Below, one piece after another: positions 13,824-24,500 of a stretch of DNA of 42,630 nucleotides (the stretch's first letter is position 1; the number at the start of each line of letters is the position of its first letter). A program made the translations under genes and the position numbers. This DNA comes from JAZNBI01 sp045586995 (GTDB taxonomy: Bacteria; Bacillota; Clostridia; Oscillospirales; CAG-272), in the NCBI GenBank assembly GCA_045586995.1, contig JAZNBI010000001.1:1-42630 (forward strand). The letters are read 5' to 3'. The notes below the pieces were generated by a model, which made no database searches, had not been told where the DNA came from, and was given only the letters and a program-made list of their open reading frames with translations.

Positions 13824-16800
13824 TCATACCTCCCCTTCGTTTAAGTCATAGTGATTGACAACTACATATCCATAAGGCTCGATCTCATATGTAATTTCGT
13901 TATAAACCACTGTAATTGCAAAATAGTTATAATTGAGTATAAATGTTCTATACTCATTATCTTCGTCTTCGCCGTAAGTAACAGCTACAATAGAACCGTC
14001 TTCGACTGCGTACTTGTTGAAACCGCTGTCTTCCCCGCTATCTGTGATACCGCTTTCACCTTCATCGTTGCCATCTTCTTCAGATTTGTCAACGATAATT
14101 TTATCAGGTGCATATGTGCTGAATACACTGTTAGCTTCTGATTTGAGCGTTTCCCAAGTACTCATCGCACTGTCATGAGCAATCTTTGCGTCACCAACAG
14201 CTGCAACAACGCTGTTGTACATTTCTTTAATATCATTAACGATATTTTCAGCATATCCCGAATCTTCGGCTGTGAATATATCGTATGCTATTTGTGCGCC
14301 TTCCAAGCTCTTATTTGCGATTCCCATTTGATTTTTAATTACATTAATGTAATTAACAGAATCTTCGACTGACGCCTCAACAACTGCAATCTCATTAAGA
14401 ATAGCTTCTTCGTCGGTAAGAGTTTCGATTTTGGCAATTGCATCTGTAATATCTTGAAGTTTAACTGAAATATATGCCAAGTATTTTTCGCAATCTGTTT
14501 TTGCTTTATCCGCATTTGCAACAGCTTCAGAACGAGCGCTTGCAACGATTTCTATAATTTCTTCGTTGGTATATCCTTCTTCTTCGTCGTCGCCTGTAAC
14601 TTCTTCGTCATCAACCTTGTTATCATCTTCCAACTCATCGGCATCCGGAACTCGTGAACCGTTCAAAAATTCATGGTCTATAATGATTTTGGTTTGCAAA
14701 TCTGCCATTAATCCGTTAAGCTCTTTATAGATATCCACCAACTGCTTGGTTTGGAAGTTTCCGTCTTCATCATATTCGCCTACCCAAATATCGTATCTTA
14801 CCGAATAGTATTTATTGAAGACATCACTTTCCTTGAACTTTTCGGAATTACGATATGCAAGTGTGAACAAAATAGATGAACCGTTTTCAATCGCCTTAAG
14901 GAATGAATACTGAATATCACCCTCCATATTAATAGGAGTTCCCGCAAATTGAATATAACCGTGAAGCAAAACGCCTATAAACGGAACGCTATTGCTTGCC
15001 TTCATATAGTTACTGGATTTAAGCGGAGCGTTCAAAATATAGTCAATATACTTCCAAGTGTACGCGTTTGCTCCTTCTGACATGATTTTTCCGTATACCG
15101 AATCAAGATATTCAAAAGCTCTTATGGTGAATTCTTTTGAATCCTCGCGGTTATACGGCTCATCCTCATCAAAGTCGGAGTTAAGGTCAGTACCGAGTGT
15201 AGATAACGAAATACCGAGATTCTTACCTAAACCGTCCTTATCGAATTTCACATAATTGGAAGATAACTTTTCATAGAATCTACTGAAATATGCAGGGGAT
15301 ACGGCAAGTTGGAAATAACTGAGATAATTTTGATATGCAGCACTGTATTCACGCTTACTTGTATATCTGTTATCTATCGTTTTAACTGCGTGTTGCTTGA
15401 GCGATACTCCGTCGAAAGAACCTACGGAATTGATATATACAAAATCAAAATCCGGGAAAATTTCAACATTACTTCCGTCGGTTTCATTTACCGAATCAAC
15501 ATATGCAAGCAAATCTTCAAAGCCATTTTTGCCGCCTACTGCTTTTTCAAATTTCAACCGATACGGCATCCTATAGTTCATACCGCCGTTGGCGAACCCT
15601 GTCAATTTGAACTTGATATTATCAATTCCAACAGAATAAAGGTCTTTATAAATAGTTTTGATATCATCAAATGTGGTCAACGGAACCATTGTATTTACAG
15701 GAATAGAAAGTATTTTTTCTACAGTTTCAATAGCTCCGAATGTTTCGATATAAAGCGGAATATCGTTATCAACATCCTCACTTGTCAATCTCTTAAGCAC
15801 ATTTCCGCCGTAATCTGATGTAAGATACGATTGATATGCCTTTGCCATTCCCATCCAAGAGCAATCGAAATAATTTTCAATTCCCTTTTCTTCGGCAATA
15901 GCAGTGTCGGTAAGCATAATATAACGGATCTTATAGTTTCCAACGTATTTACGCGAGGAAACAACCGTCCATGTTGTATTTGAGCCGACCGATATTGCAG
16001 ATGCAAGATTGTACGAGTCCTTAGGACGCGGATAGAATTGCATCTTTACTGTGTTATATTTGCTAAGTTTGCCTGCGTGATATGTTGAAATTTCTGCGAG
16101 TGCGTCGCCTTCTTCGATAATTGCAACAAATCCTCTGTCCTCGGAAACTTCTTGTAAATATGTTTCAATCTGAGGTTCTTCGGGTGTTGTTTCATCCGAA
16201 GATGTTATGTCATCTGTAGGAGTTTCCTCAGGTGCGAGATCTTCTTCAAGTACACCTACCGAACTATCATCACCTGACTCAGTTGCAGAATCATCTGCAG
16301 ATGATTCGGTTGTATCTTCCGCATCAATCGGTTTTGTAACGACTTTGAGTCCCGACCAATTTTCTACAATACCAAACACAGGGTATCTGACAACTTCTTG
16401 GTTTGAACCCGTTATCGTTTGGTATGCATAGTCGGGTCCGTATACTTTACCTGTAATAGCAGTCGTTGCTCCGGTGAGATCTTCAAATCTGAACAAAGCA
16501 CCCGAGCCGTCCGGGAAGAAGGTATATCCGGTGTTTGGATTTGAACCCGCTCCCATATAAGGAAGCACCGTAAGGTTAGTAAGCTGGAAATTATTTTCAT
16601 CATAAGTGATACCGTTTGCAGGCAATCTTACCGACATTCCCAGTTCGTCAAGAGTATACTCCAATGCAAGCTTGAAAACCGGTGGGTTTTCGCTTTCGTC
16701 AACATACTTCGTTTGGTCATGGTCTTTGTCCAATTCCTCGTATGTGTACAACGGGCAATATGTCTTTATAACGGTTTCGGTATAAAGCAACTCTTTCGGA

Positions 16801-17504
16801 GTAATATTAGGACAAACATATACAGCCATCTCTCTTGTTATCGGATAGTCTGTATACAACTGTGCACGCGCACGGTCTGATTTTTCTTCTGCGGGGTCTT
16901 TGAGATCATAGTAAGACAATACTTTTCTATATTCAAATGAATATTCTCCGCCCGGAACAGATTCCTTGATAATATTTAAAATAGCTTCCTCAAAACGTTC
17001 TTTTGAAATCATACGAGGAACAAGGTATTTGGTCTGTTCACGTCCCAACGTATATTCAACTCTTATACCGTTTTTAATGTTCTTTACTTTAATTTGATCG
17101 TTAAGAGCAGCATCGGTATAGCTGTAGAAAAACTTTTCTGCGTTATTATCCGTATATTTCAAAACAACCTGCGAAAGTAATTCGTTTTTAGTCGCTTCCG
17201 AGCCAGCAGAGCCGGCAGCGCCTATATCATACGGATTTGTAAAAAGTATCTGTCCTGTTTGTGTGTTTTTGTTAGCGACTTCACCGGAATATGGGTCAAC
17301 CCAAATCTGATAAACTCCTCTTTGCACTTTGAGTTGCATAGTTGCAAGCTTCTCTTCCGCACTATTGAATACCTTTGTATAATAATCAATAGGCTCGGCA
17401 TTAGCGGTTTCTGCGCCTACTTCTATCGCAGAAAGGCACGAGAGCGAACACACCAACATAACAACAGTCAAGAATGCTGATGTAAATCTTATTTTTTTAT
17501 TCAT
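13824..17504 (-). CDS. Secreted DUF5696-type protein
   Basis: 1226 residues from ATG 17504, behind AGGAGGAG; a longer frame upstream overlaps the previous gene and is rejected. Signal peptide 1 to about 30 (hydrophobic core, Ala-Glu-Thr-Ala after it). The large body resembles DUF5696 proteins, often found beside ATPase-less sugar transporters in clostridia, with a TIM-barrel-like part (Glu-Thr-Phe-Gly-Ala-Ile-Glu; Phe-Pro-Asp-Phe-Asp-Phe-Val). It is broken by a very acidic Ser/Thr/Glu/Asp stretch at about 400-465, a likely flexible exposed insert. Near the C-terminus come another acidic linker and an Ala-rich coiled coil of about 130 residues, then a small beta domain. Probably binds or cleaves the glycan outside the cell; unproven. 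Confidence 0.7.
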   Translation of the reverse strand: MNKKIRFTSAFLTVVMLVCSLSCLSAIEVGAETANAEPIDYYTKVFNSAEEKLATMQLKVQRGVYQIWVDPYSGEVANKNTQTGQILFTNPYDIGAAGSAGSEATKNELLSQVVLKYTDNNAEKFFYSYTDAALNDQIKVKNIKNGIRVEYTLGREQTKYLVPRMISKERFEEAILNIIKESVPGGEYSFEYRKVLSYYDLKDPAEEKSDRARAQLYTDYPITREMAVYVCPNITPKELLYTETVIKTYCPLYTYEELDKDHDQTKYVDESENPPVFKLALEYTLDELGMSVRLPANGITYDENNFQLTNLTVLPYMGAGSNPNTGYTFFPDGSGALFRFEDLTGATTAITGKVYGPDYAYQTITGSNQEVVRYPVFGIVENWSGLKVVTKPIDAEDTTESSADDSATESGDDSSVGVLEEDLAPEETPTDDITSSDETTPEEPQIETYLQEVSEDRGFVAIIEEGDALAEISTYHAGKLSKYNTVKMQFYPRPKDSYNLASAISVGSNTTWTVVSSRKYVGNYKIRYIMLTDTAIAEEKGIENYFDCSWMGMAKAYQSYLTSDYGGNVLKRLTSEDVDNDIPLYIETFGAIETVEKILSIPVNTMVPLTTFDDIKTIYKDLYSVGIDNIKFKLTGFANGGMNYRMPYRLKFEKAVGGKNGFEDLLAYVDSVNETDGSNVEIFPDFDFVYINSVGSFDGVSLKQHAVKTIDNRYTSKREYSAAYQNYLSYFQLAVSPAYFSRFYEKLSSNYVKFDKDGLGKNLGISLSTLGTDLNSDFDEDEPYNREDSKEFTIRAFEYLDSVYGKIMSEGANAYTWKYIDYILNAPLKSSNYMKASNSVPFIGVLLHGYIQFAGTPINMEGDIQYSFLKAIENGSSILFTLAYRNSEKFKESDVFNKYYSVRYDIWVGEYDEDGNFQTKQLVDIYKELNGLMADLQTKIIIDHEFLNGSRVPDADELEDDNKVDDEEVTGDDEEEGYTNEEIIEIVASARSEAVANADKAKTDCEKYLAYISVKLQDITDAIAKIETLTDEEAILNEIAVVEASVEDSVNYINVIKNQMGIANKSLEGAQIAYDIFTAEDSGYAENIVNDIKEMYNSVVAAVGDAKIAHDSAMSTWETLKSEANSVFSTYAPDKIIVDKSEEDGNDEGESGITDSGEDSGFNKYAVEDGSIVAVTYGEDEDNEYRTFILNYNYFAITVVYNEITYEIEPYGYVVVNHYDLNEGEV

Positions 17505-17523
17505 TATCATTCTCCTCCTGTCA

Positions 17524-19653
17524 TCAAATACGGTAGTTAATCTCGACAATAAGGTTTGTAAAGAAGGATACCAGTTTTCCGAGAAGCGTCGAGAAGAGCA
17601 TCGCAATAAACATAATAAACGCCATTCCAACAATAGTACCTAATGTCGTTGTTAAATTTTTGAAAAGTGAATAATCGTGTGTAACCATCATTCCGAAGAA
17701 TATTAAAAATCCTGCCCAGATAAATCCTACCGTAACAAGCATTTTCAAAATATCGGTTTCGGATGAAAGCACGAAGTTTGAAACAATGGTAGTGGGTATA
17801 ATAACCATAGGAAGCGGTATTAATGAATAGCAGCAAGCTGTAATAATATCTTTGAAGCTTCCTTCTCCATCGAATAATGTTGTAAGACACCAGTTAGCTA
17901 TTGCGAACAATAACAGCGGTACCAAAACACTGATTGCTTGGATGAAAATATTCGAATAGAGTCCTTGCGGATTCATAACATATCCCTGACCGATTGATTG
18001 ATAGAAAAATGTAATAATCGTAACCAAAAGATATATCATTCCCGCACGCAAAGATCCTCTCTTTTCGTGCTTCAAATCCCAGAAACCGTCAAACGGGTGG
18101 AATATAACGTGGAAGCCGTAAAGCAGTTCTTCTTTGAATGTTCTCTTTTGCTCAACTTTTGCAATCTTACTGTTAATTTTCTTTGCATATTTATTAAACA
18201 ACGTACAAAGATAACAAATTGCAATAACAATAACAGGCAAGAGCAAAATATACTTGGAAATCCATTCTTTTCTGATTTCCTTATATGCTTGAGAATAGTT
18301 AGCGGTGTCATAAGCTGCCTCAAAATATTCAAGGGCTTCTTCATAATCACCGTTTCTGTACAGTGCCTGACCTATACCAATATAAGCGGTATCAAAATTC
18401 GAGTTTCTTTTCAAAATCTCGGTCCAGTCGTCAACTGCTTTATCAAACTGTCTTGTGTTCTGATGATTCAATGCCTGCATCATAACATCACCGTACTCGG
18501 TTCTTCTGAATATGGTAATATTATTTGATGTGCGGTCAAGCACGAGCATAAAATCGCCCTGATATGTCAGTCCTTCAATTCCAAGAACATTTCCAAGCTG
18601 TTGACCTGTGTCGCCAAATGCAAACAACAGATTTCCATCGAAATCGTATGTATAAATCTTATTTCTCTTTTCGTCGATAAGCGACCAGGTTTTTTCAGGA
18701 CCTATCGCAACGTCCGTTATCGTTGAAACACCTCTGATTTTATCGGTTGCGGAAGTGGAATAAGCAATTTCTCCCATCGGAGGCCAGAAACCGTTTCTTC
18801 TCATAATTTCCGTACCCTTATTATTCAACATTTTTACCGGTGAATAATCTCCGGATTTTGTATGAGAACGTATTGCGTTTTGAACCTGACCTGCATTAAG
18901 GGAGGACGTTGTAACATAAATGAAGCCCTCTTCATCTATCGTGATATTATTAAACTCGGTTGATACAAAAGATTGCGAAAGAGCTCGCTGATCCTCTGTT
19001 TGGAAACGTCTCCAAATAATATCCCAAAGTGAAATACTTACCTTTTGCGCTCCGATAAATCCGGTAAATTCTCCTTTATCGGTCATAACAATAACGCCCT
19101 GGTATGTGGTTGACGAAACGACATAAAGTCTGTCAAATTGGTCAACCGCAATAGCAATCGGTTTATAAATTGCGCCGTCTTCAAAAAGTGTAGATTCGGG
19201 AGCTTCGATTGTATCGAGATAATTACCTTCGAGGTCGCAAGTTATAATTCGGTTTTTATTGGTATCGCATATAAAAATTCTGTCTTTGGTAACAAATATA
19301 CCGTTAGGAGAAGAAAGCGAATCCGGAACACCGTATTTATTAGTGAAGGTACTTATTGTAAATCTCAGCTTATAATATCTGTCAAGGCAGATAATTCTGT
19401 TATTACCCGCATCGGCGATATATACGTTTTCATTCTTATCAACAACGATATCACTTGGGCTTGACATAGGAGCGTCAAGTCCCATATACGCAGAATCAAC
19501 CGTTTTTACCGGGGTATAAGCATCGGGTGAAAGAAGCACAAATCCACCTATTGAATAGGTATATGTTTGATAAGAGCTCTTAGCTGCAACAGGTACCGAA
19601 ATAATAAATACAAGAGCGAATAAAATCGCAAGAATCGATATTACTTTTTTCAT
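17524..19653 (-). CDS. NHL-propeller / TPR / YIP1 membrane protein
   Basis: 709 residues. Signal sequence 1-24; NHL-type beta-propeller about 55-390 with repeated Ile-Tyr-Ile-Ala-Asp-Ala-Gly-Asn-Asn-Arg-Ile style blades; TPR-like helices about 400-465 (Ala-Leu-Tyr-Arg-Asn-Gly-Asp-Tyr-Glu-Glu-Ala-Leu-Glu-Tyr-Phe); one membrane helix near 475-493; a cytoplasmic linker; then a YIP1-type domain with about five membrane helices from 530 to the end. The propeller and TPR would be outside, perhaps organising the binding protein and DUF5696 protein at the permeases. It is 19 bp before the DUF5696 gene and 13 bp after a permease. A transporter-scaffold role is inference from its fixed place in such operons. 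Confidence 0.8.
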   Translation of the reverse strand: MKKVISILAILFALVFIISVPVAAKSSYQTYTYSIGGFVLLSPDAYTPVKTVDSAYMGLDAPMSSPSDIVVDKNENVYIADAGNNRIICLDRYYKLRFTISTFTNKYGVPDSLSSPNGIFVTKDRIFICDTNKNRIITCDLEGNYLDTIEAPESTLFEDGAIYKPIAIAVDQFDRLYVVSSTTYQGVIVMTDKGEFTGFIGAQKVSISLWDIIWRRFQTEDQRALSQSFVSTEFNNITIDEEGFIYVTTSSLNAGQVQNAIRSHTKSGDYSPVKMLNNKGTEIMRRNGFWPPMGEIAYSTSATDKIRGVSTITDVAIGPEKTWSLIDEKRNKIYTYDFDGNLLFAFGDTGQQLGNVLGIEGLTYQGDFMLVLDRTSNNITIFRRTEYGDVMMQALNHQNTRQFDKAVDDWTEILKRNSNFDTAYIGIGQALYRNGDYEEALEYFEAAYDTANYSQAYKEIRKEWISKYILLLPVIVIAICYLCTLFNKYAKKINSKIAKVEQKRTFKEELLYGFHVIFHPFDGFWDLKHEKRGSLRAGMIYLLVTIITFFYQSIGQGYVMNPQGLYSNIFIQAISVLVPLLLFAIANWCLTTLFDGEGSFKDIITACCYSLIPLPMVIIPTTIVSNFVLSSETDILKMLVTVGFIWAGFLIFFGMMVTHDYSLFKNLTTTLGTIVGMAFIMFIAMLFSTLLGKLVSFFTNLIVEINYRI

Positions 19654-19666
19654 TTTATCGCCCTCC

Positions 19667-20539
19667 TTAATCTTTCATACCGCTTGAACCCATCGTTTCG
19701 ATGATATTCGATTGCGAAACAACGAATACCGTAATCGGAACAAGCATCATAATTACCGTAGAAGCGGCACCTGCGCCGGCACGCTTGATACCACCTGCAA
19801 GAATTTGCTGAATAGCATAGTTAAATGATTTTAGCTGTTCTGAATGAATGTAAATGGATGATCCGGAGTTCCAAAGTCCCTGGAACGAATAAATAATAAG
19901 TGTCAACCAAGCCGGCTTAACCATCGGCATTGCAATAGTCCAGAATGTTCTGAGCTCGGAAGCGCCGTCAATACGTGCACTTTCAAGAACCGCATCCGAT
20001 ACGTTAGTATCCATAAACTGCTTCATAAGGTACAGTCCGAGTGATGTTGCCCAAGCAGGTACGATAATTGACCAATATGTATCGATCCAACCGAGAGCGC
20101 TCATTATAATAAAGCTTGTAATTCCCGTTACCGTAGAGTGGAACATAAGGGATGTACGAACTGTTTTAAACATTCCTGATGCGCCGGGCATTGGAATTTT
20201 TGCCATAGCATACGCTGCCATGGATGAGAAGAAAAGGTTTCCCGTAGTTCCCGTAACAGCTATCAAAACCGTATTGAAAATATATCTTGAGAAAGGAACC
20301 CAAGAATCATTCATCAACGAGAACAAATCTCTAAAGTTTCTCAACGTAGGACTTACAACGTAAAATCTCGGGGGGAACATCCAAAGCTCATCGAGCGGCT
20401 TCAACGATTGCATAACAACATACAACATCGGAAGGAACATAAATATTCCGAGAAGCGCTAATATAACCGTTATTCCGGTGTCGCCTCCGACTGAACGGTT
20501 GAGTACGACTTTATGTTTTCGTGTTCTTAATCTTGCCAT
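19667..20539 (-). CDS. Carbohydrate ABC permease, MalG type (first pair)
   Basis: 290 residues, normal length. Basic N-terminus, six hydrophobic segments, and EAA loop Leu-Glu-Ser-Ala-Arg-Ile-Asp-Gly-Ala-Ser-Glu then Ile-Ala-Met-Pro. One base separates it from the upstream permease stop; its ribosome site AAGGTGGG lies inside that gene, implying coupled translation. Confidence 0.92.
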   Translation of the reverse strand: MARLRTRKHKVVLNRSVGGDTGITVILALLGIFMFLPMLYVVMQSLKPLDELWMFPPRFYVVSPTLRNFRDLFSLMNDSWVPFSRYIFNTVLIAVTGTTGNLFFSSMAAYAMAKIPMPGASGMFKTVRTSLMFHSTVTGITSFIIMSALGWIDTYWSIIVPAWATSLGLYLMKQFMDTNVSDAVLESARIDGASELRTFWTIAMPMVKPAWLTLIIYSFQGLWNSGSSIYIHSEQLKSFNYAIQQILAGGIKRAGAGAASTVIMMLVPITVFVVSQSNIIETMGSSGMKD

Positions 20540-20540
20540 A

Positions 20541-21488
20541 TCACGTACCCACCTTCGAAATAATTTTCTTTACAATAACGTTTGCACCGATCATAATTAC
20601 AAACAAAACAACAGCAATAGCGGAAGAATAACCAATTTCAAAACGCGCTCCGCCGTAGTCTTCGAGATGGTGCGTAATAGTGTGTCCCGCGTAGTCGGTA
20701 GACGGGAATCCGCAAAGCGCAGTAACTATACCGCCGAATCCAAACGAACCGGTAATAGACATAATAGCACCGAACATGAGCTGCGGCTTCATACTCGGAA
20801 GAGTTATGTACCAAAGCTCCTGCCATCTGTTTCTTACTCCGTCAACCGCTCCCGCTTCATACAAGGAACGGTCAACTCCCTGCAAGCCCGCAATAAATGC
20901 GAGGAAGGATGTTCCGAGTGAGGTCCAAAGCGAAACTACAATACAAAGAGGCATAATGTAGTCGGCATCCTGGAAAAACTGAATTTCGGTTTGTATTAAT
21001 CCGAGCTCTAGCAATGTACCGTTTATCCAACCGTGCGCGTCACCCGAGAAAAGTGTACCCCAAATAAGGTAAACCTGACCGGAAATAGACGGTGCATAGA
21101 ATATGAGTGTTACAAGTGCTCTGATTTTCGGAGGTAATTCGTTTATAAACCATGCTACCATATAAGACATCAAATATGAACACGGTCCGACTATCATAGC
21201 AAATATAAATGTGTTTTTGCAAGCAATGAGGAAGATATCGTCATCAAGGAAAAGTCTTATATAGTTTTCCATAAAAACGAAATTCGGCATTTCCAGCAAG
21301 TTAAAATCAGTAAAGCTGATTATTATAGATAAAAGAACCGGGATGATTGTGAACAATGAAAAGATTATCATAAACGGAGCCGCCATAAAATATCCGGCTT
21401 TATGACGCTTCATTTCTTTCCATGTCCACTGAGCTCTCGTCATATCTTTGCGAGATACAGCTCTTTTTTCTGCCGTTTTCTGTGACAT
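20541..21488 (-). CDS. Carbohydrate ABC permease, MalF type (first pair)
   Basis: 315 residues with an N-terminal charged tail and about six membrane helices. EAA loop Leu-Tyr-Glu-Ala-Gly-Ala-Val-Asp-Gly-Val then Ile-Thr-Leu-Pro-Ser. Starts 42 bp after the solute-binding protein gene, behind AAGGAGA. With the following MalG-type subunit it forms one membrane channel. Confidence 0.92.
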   Translation of the reverse strand: MSQKTAEKRAVSRKDMTRAQWTWKEMKRHKAGYFMAAPFMIIFSLFTIIPVLLSIIISFTDFNLLEMPNFVFMENYIRLFLDDDIFLIACKNTFIFAMIVGPCSYLMSYMVAWFINELPPKIRALVTLIFYAPSISGQVYLIWGTLFSGDAHGWINGTLLELGLIQTEIQFFQDADYIMPLCIVVSLWTSLGTSFLAFIAGLQGVDRSLYEAGAVDGVRNRWQELWYITLPSMKPQLMFGAIMSITGSFGFGGIVTALCGFPSTDYAGHTITHHLEDYGGARFEIGYSSAIAVVLFVIMIGANVIVKKIISKVGT

Positions 21489-21530
21489 GTGCTTTCTCCT
21501 TAAATAGATTTTAATATTAACAATGTACGA

Positions 21531-24500
21531 TTAATTGTAATTCAAATAGCTTTTCAACGCATTTGCCGCATCGTCCAAGAACTTTGCAACAAGTGTGAAT
21601 GCCGCAACATCTTCTGAATTGAGAGAGGTATTTGTCAGCATTGCCTCGATATCTTCAGAAGCGGCATACAAAAGCTCAATGTCAGCGTTATCAAGTGCCG
21701 TAGTTATCTTCGACAGGAGCACTGCTTGTGCCGATTTAGCAGAATCGCTTATGTTATAATTAACACCTTTCCATTCTAATGCTTCGTCCGACGCAATAAT
21801 TGTCCTTACTTGATTTATACGTTTCTCTGCAAGAGTTTCTCCAAGCTCAAGCGTTTCAAGTTCAAACTCTTGACGTTTTCGTGTAATTTCCTTATTTATC
21901 GTAACAATATAATTTCGAAGTTCTTCTACAGGGTCTGCCTTGTCTTCATATGCAGCCAAGAATGCAAAGCTTGTATAACGTCCTATAATATAACTTCCCG
22001 GGTAGTTCGGGATTGATGCAAGATTATTGAACTGAAGCAAGAGCTGATTCTTTTCTTCGGTTGTCCACGGCAAGCTCTCGAGTGCCTTGATATTAGCCGT
22101 CGAGTGCTTTGCGGAAGGACCGATAATAGCAACCATTTCGTTTGAATATTTTGTCTGACAGTCAGCTTGAGCATGCCATTTCATGAAATCCCAAGTAGCT
22201 GCCTTCTTTTCTTCTTCGATACCGCTTATCATAACGATTGCCGAAACACCGGAAACCGAAACGTTATTGATATTTCCGTTTTCATCCACCATACCGGGCA
22301 GCGGAACGAATTGCCAAAGTCCCTCAAGCTCGGTTGCGAAAACTTTAAGCTGGTTATACGTTCCAACCGCGTTTGCAATGCCTATCGGCATTTCACCTGT
22401 TCTGAAGCGGTTTGAAAAATCGAATGTATACGGGAAAGAATACATTGTAAACATATTACACATTGTCTTGAAAGACTCTAACGCCACGTTTGAATCGAGG
22501 TTTATTCTCATTCCGTTATCGGCAAACAGCTCGCCGCCGCTTTGGTAAAGGAACATATTGTAATCATTTACAAGACCGATTTCCATATTGTTCGCCTGCA
22601 ATGTAGGAATTGCAGCAAGAACATCATCCCACGTCTTGGGAATATCGATTCCAAGGTCTGCAAGAATGTCCAAACGAACAAACATCATATTAAAGGATTG
22701 CGTTTCGGGAAGTCCGTAATAATGGAATTCCTCATTGGCATCTTCAATACCCAAAACCATCATCGCAGCCTCATTGAATTCTGCATTAGGATTGGATATG
22801 CGGTTTCCGTTTTCATCAATTATATATGCACCGCGCTCGTCAACCTCATAAGGAATGGCGAAATCCCAGAAGCCCTCCATATCCTCAATCTCAACCAACG
22901 CGCCGCGAATTGCATAGTTAATAACGTCGGCCTGCCCAAGACCTATATAAGCATCAGGTCCGCTTCCCGCGAGAATCGAAGGAAGAAGCGTTCCGCCCGC
23001 AACAAGCTTAAGATTTACAGCGTGTCCCGTTGTAGGCGTGAAATCGTTGTTTATAAGACTTCTTATAACCTGAGTTTGGTCACGACCGTATGCCAACCAA
23101 ACGTCAACCACGCTATCCTCGTCAAGCTGCTCTGTAATTGCGCCCATACGGTTATAGTTTCTGAAGAAGCTCTGGAAAAAGTTTGAAATTTCATGAGCGA
23201 ATGAACGGAAGAAGTTTGCGTTTGCTTTCGGAAGCTCTGCTCCAACCGGTTGAACCATAATATAGTCAAATTTCAACGGCTGGGTTTTCGCGCTACTCAG
23301 CCATGTACCCAATGTACCGATGTAACCCTTGAGCTGACTGAGATTTCTTGCGATCTCATCCTCGGGGTCCATGCCCATTCTGTCGAGCAGCCACGCAACC
23401 TGCTCAAGTGTTGCAACCATTGAGCTCTTAATTCCTGCATTTTTCTCTATATTTTCAGCGATGGCATAGATCTTTTTTGATTGAACTACCATATCATAAA
23501 CGGTATCAGCCAAAACTCTCTTGAAGCCGTAGTCGCGGTATTCGTCAGGATTTGCTCCCGTGAGCTTTATTATATTAAGGTAGTCAGAGTTGATTTTGTT
23601 AAGTGCGGTTTCAATCTCGGAAATAATTTCACTCATTGAACCGAGAGTAACCTTGAACTCTAAAGTATAAACGACATCCTTTTCGAAATAGAAGGAGAAT
23701 CCGTTTTCGCCTACATTACCATCGGTAAGTGAGGAAACCTGCCAATTATCCGCAAAATCAAATCTCAACATGGTGGCTTCGGAGAATGGAACACCGTTGT
23801 AATATCCTTTATCGCTTCCGAATTTGTCGATATATTCTTCCTTGGTATAATCTGTATATATCGACAACGCGCGTGACGTATAAAGTCCGTCGAGTGTGTT
23901 CTGTCTGAAACGAGCAACGATATTATACAAGCCGCTTTCATCCACTTTAACTGTGTATTTAAGCCATTGTGAGGGAGATGCCCATTTATCTCCGCCTATC
24001 GTGTTAAGATAGGTCTTATTAGCAGCTGTAGGACTTGTGATCGCACTCACGTTATCCTGTACGGGATATATCGTCTGCGAAGAAGAAGCGGTAGGATATT
24101 CAGCTTCGATCTTTATAGACGACGTGCCCACTGTCTTATCAGAGTAATTGGATATATATGTAGAGTAGGAGGTCATATCTTCGTGAGGAACAAGCTTGAT
24201 GGATTTAATTGCCATCGGCTCATTTACACCGGTAAACGAAAGCGAAAGCTCTCCCTCATTTATAACAAACTCAAAAGTATCTTTATAATATCCGTCCGAA
24301 TCTCGCAGCTCGTATGAATCCCACTTAGGAGATTGAACCATTGTCGGACGCAACTCATTGTTGTCGATATCCGCCATGAGCATTCTGAAGCCCTCTGCAT
24401 CAATCGCCGAAGTAATTTCCTGAGTCCAACCGTTCGGCAAAGAATATGTAATAATCTTTTTATCCTCGCTTACGGTAGCGGAAATACCGATCTTATCGGC

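Noticed and set aside
17505..17633. 43-residue longer start for the DUF5696 protein
   Set aside because: The extension overlaps the end of the NHL/YIP1 gene and has no ribosome site, while ATG 17504 follows AGGAGGAG and begins a proper signal peptide.
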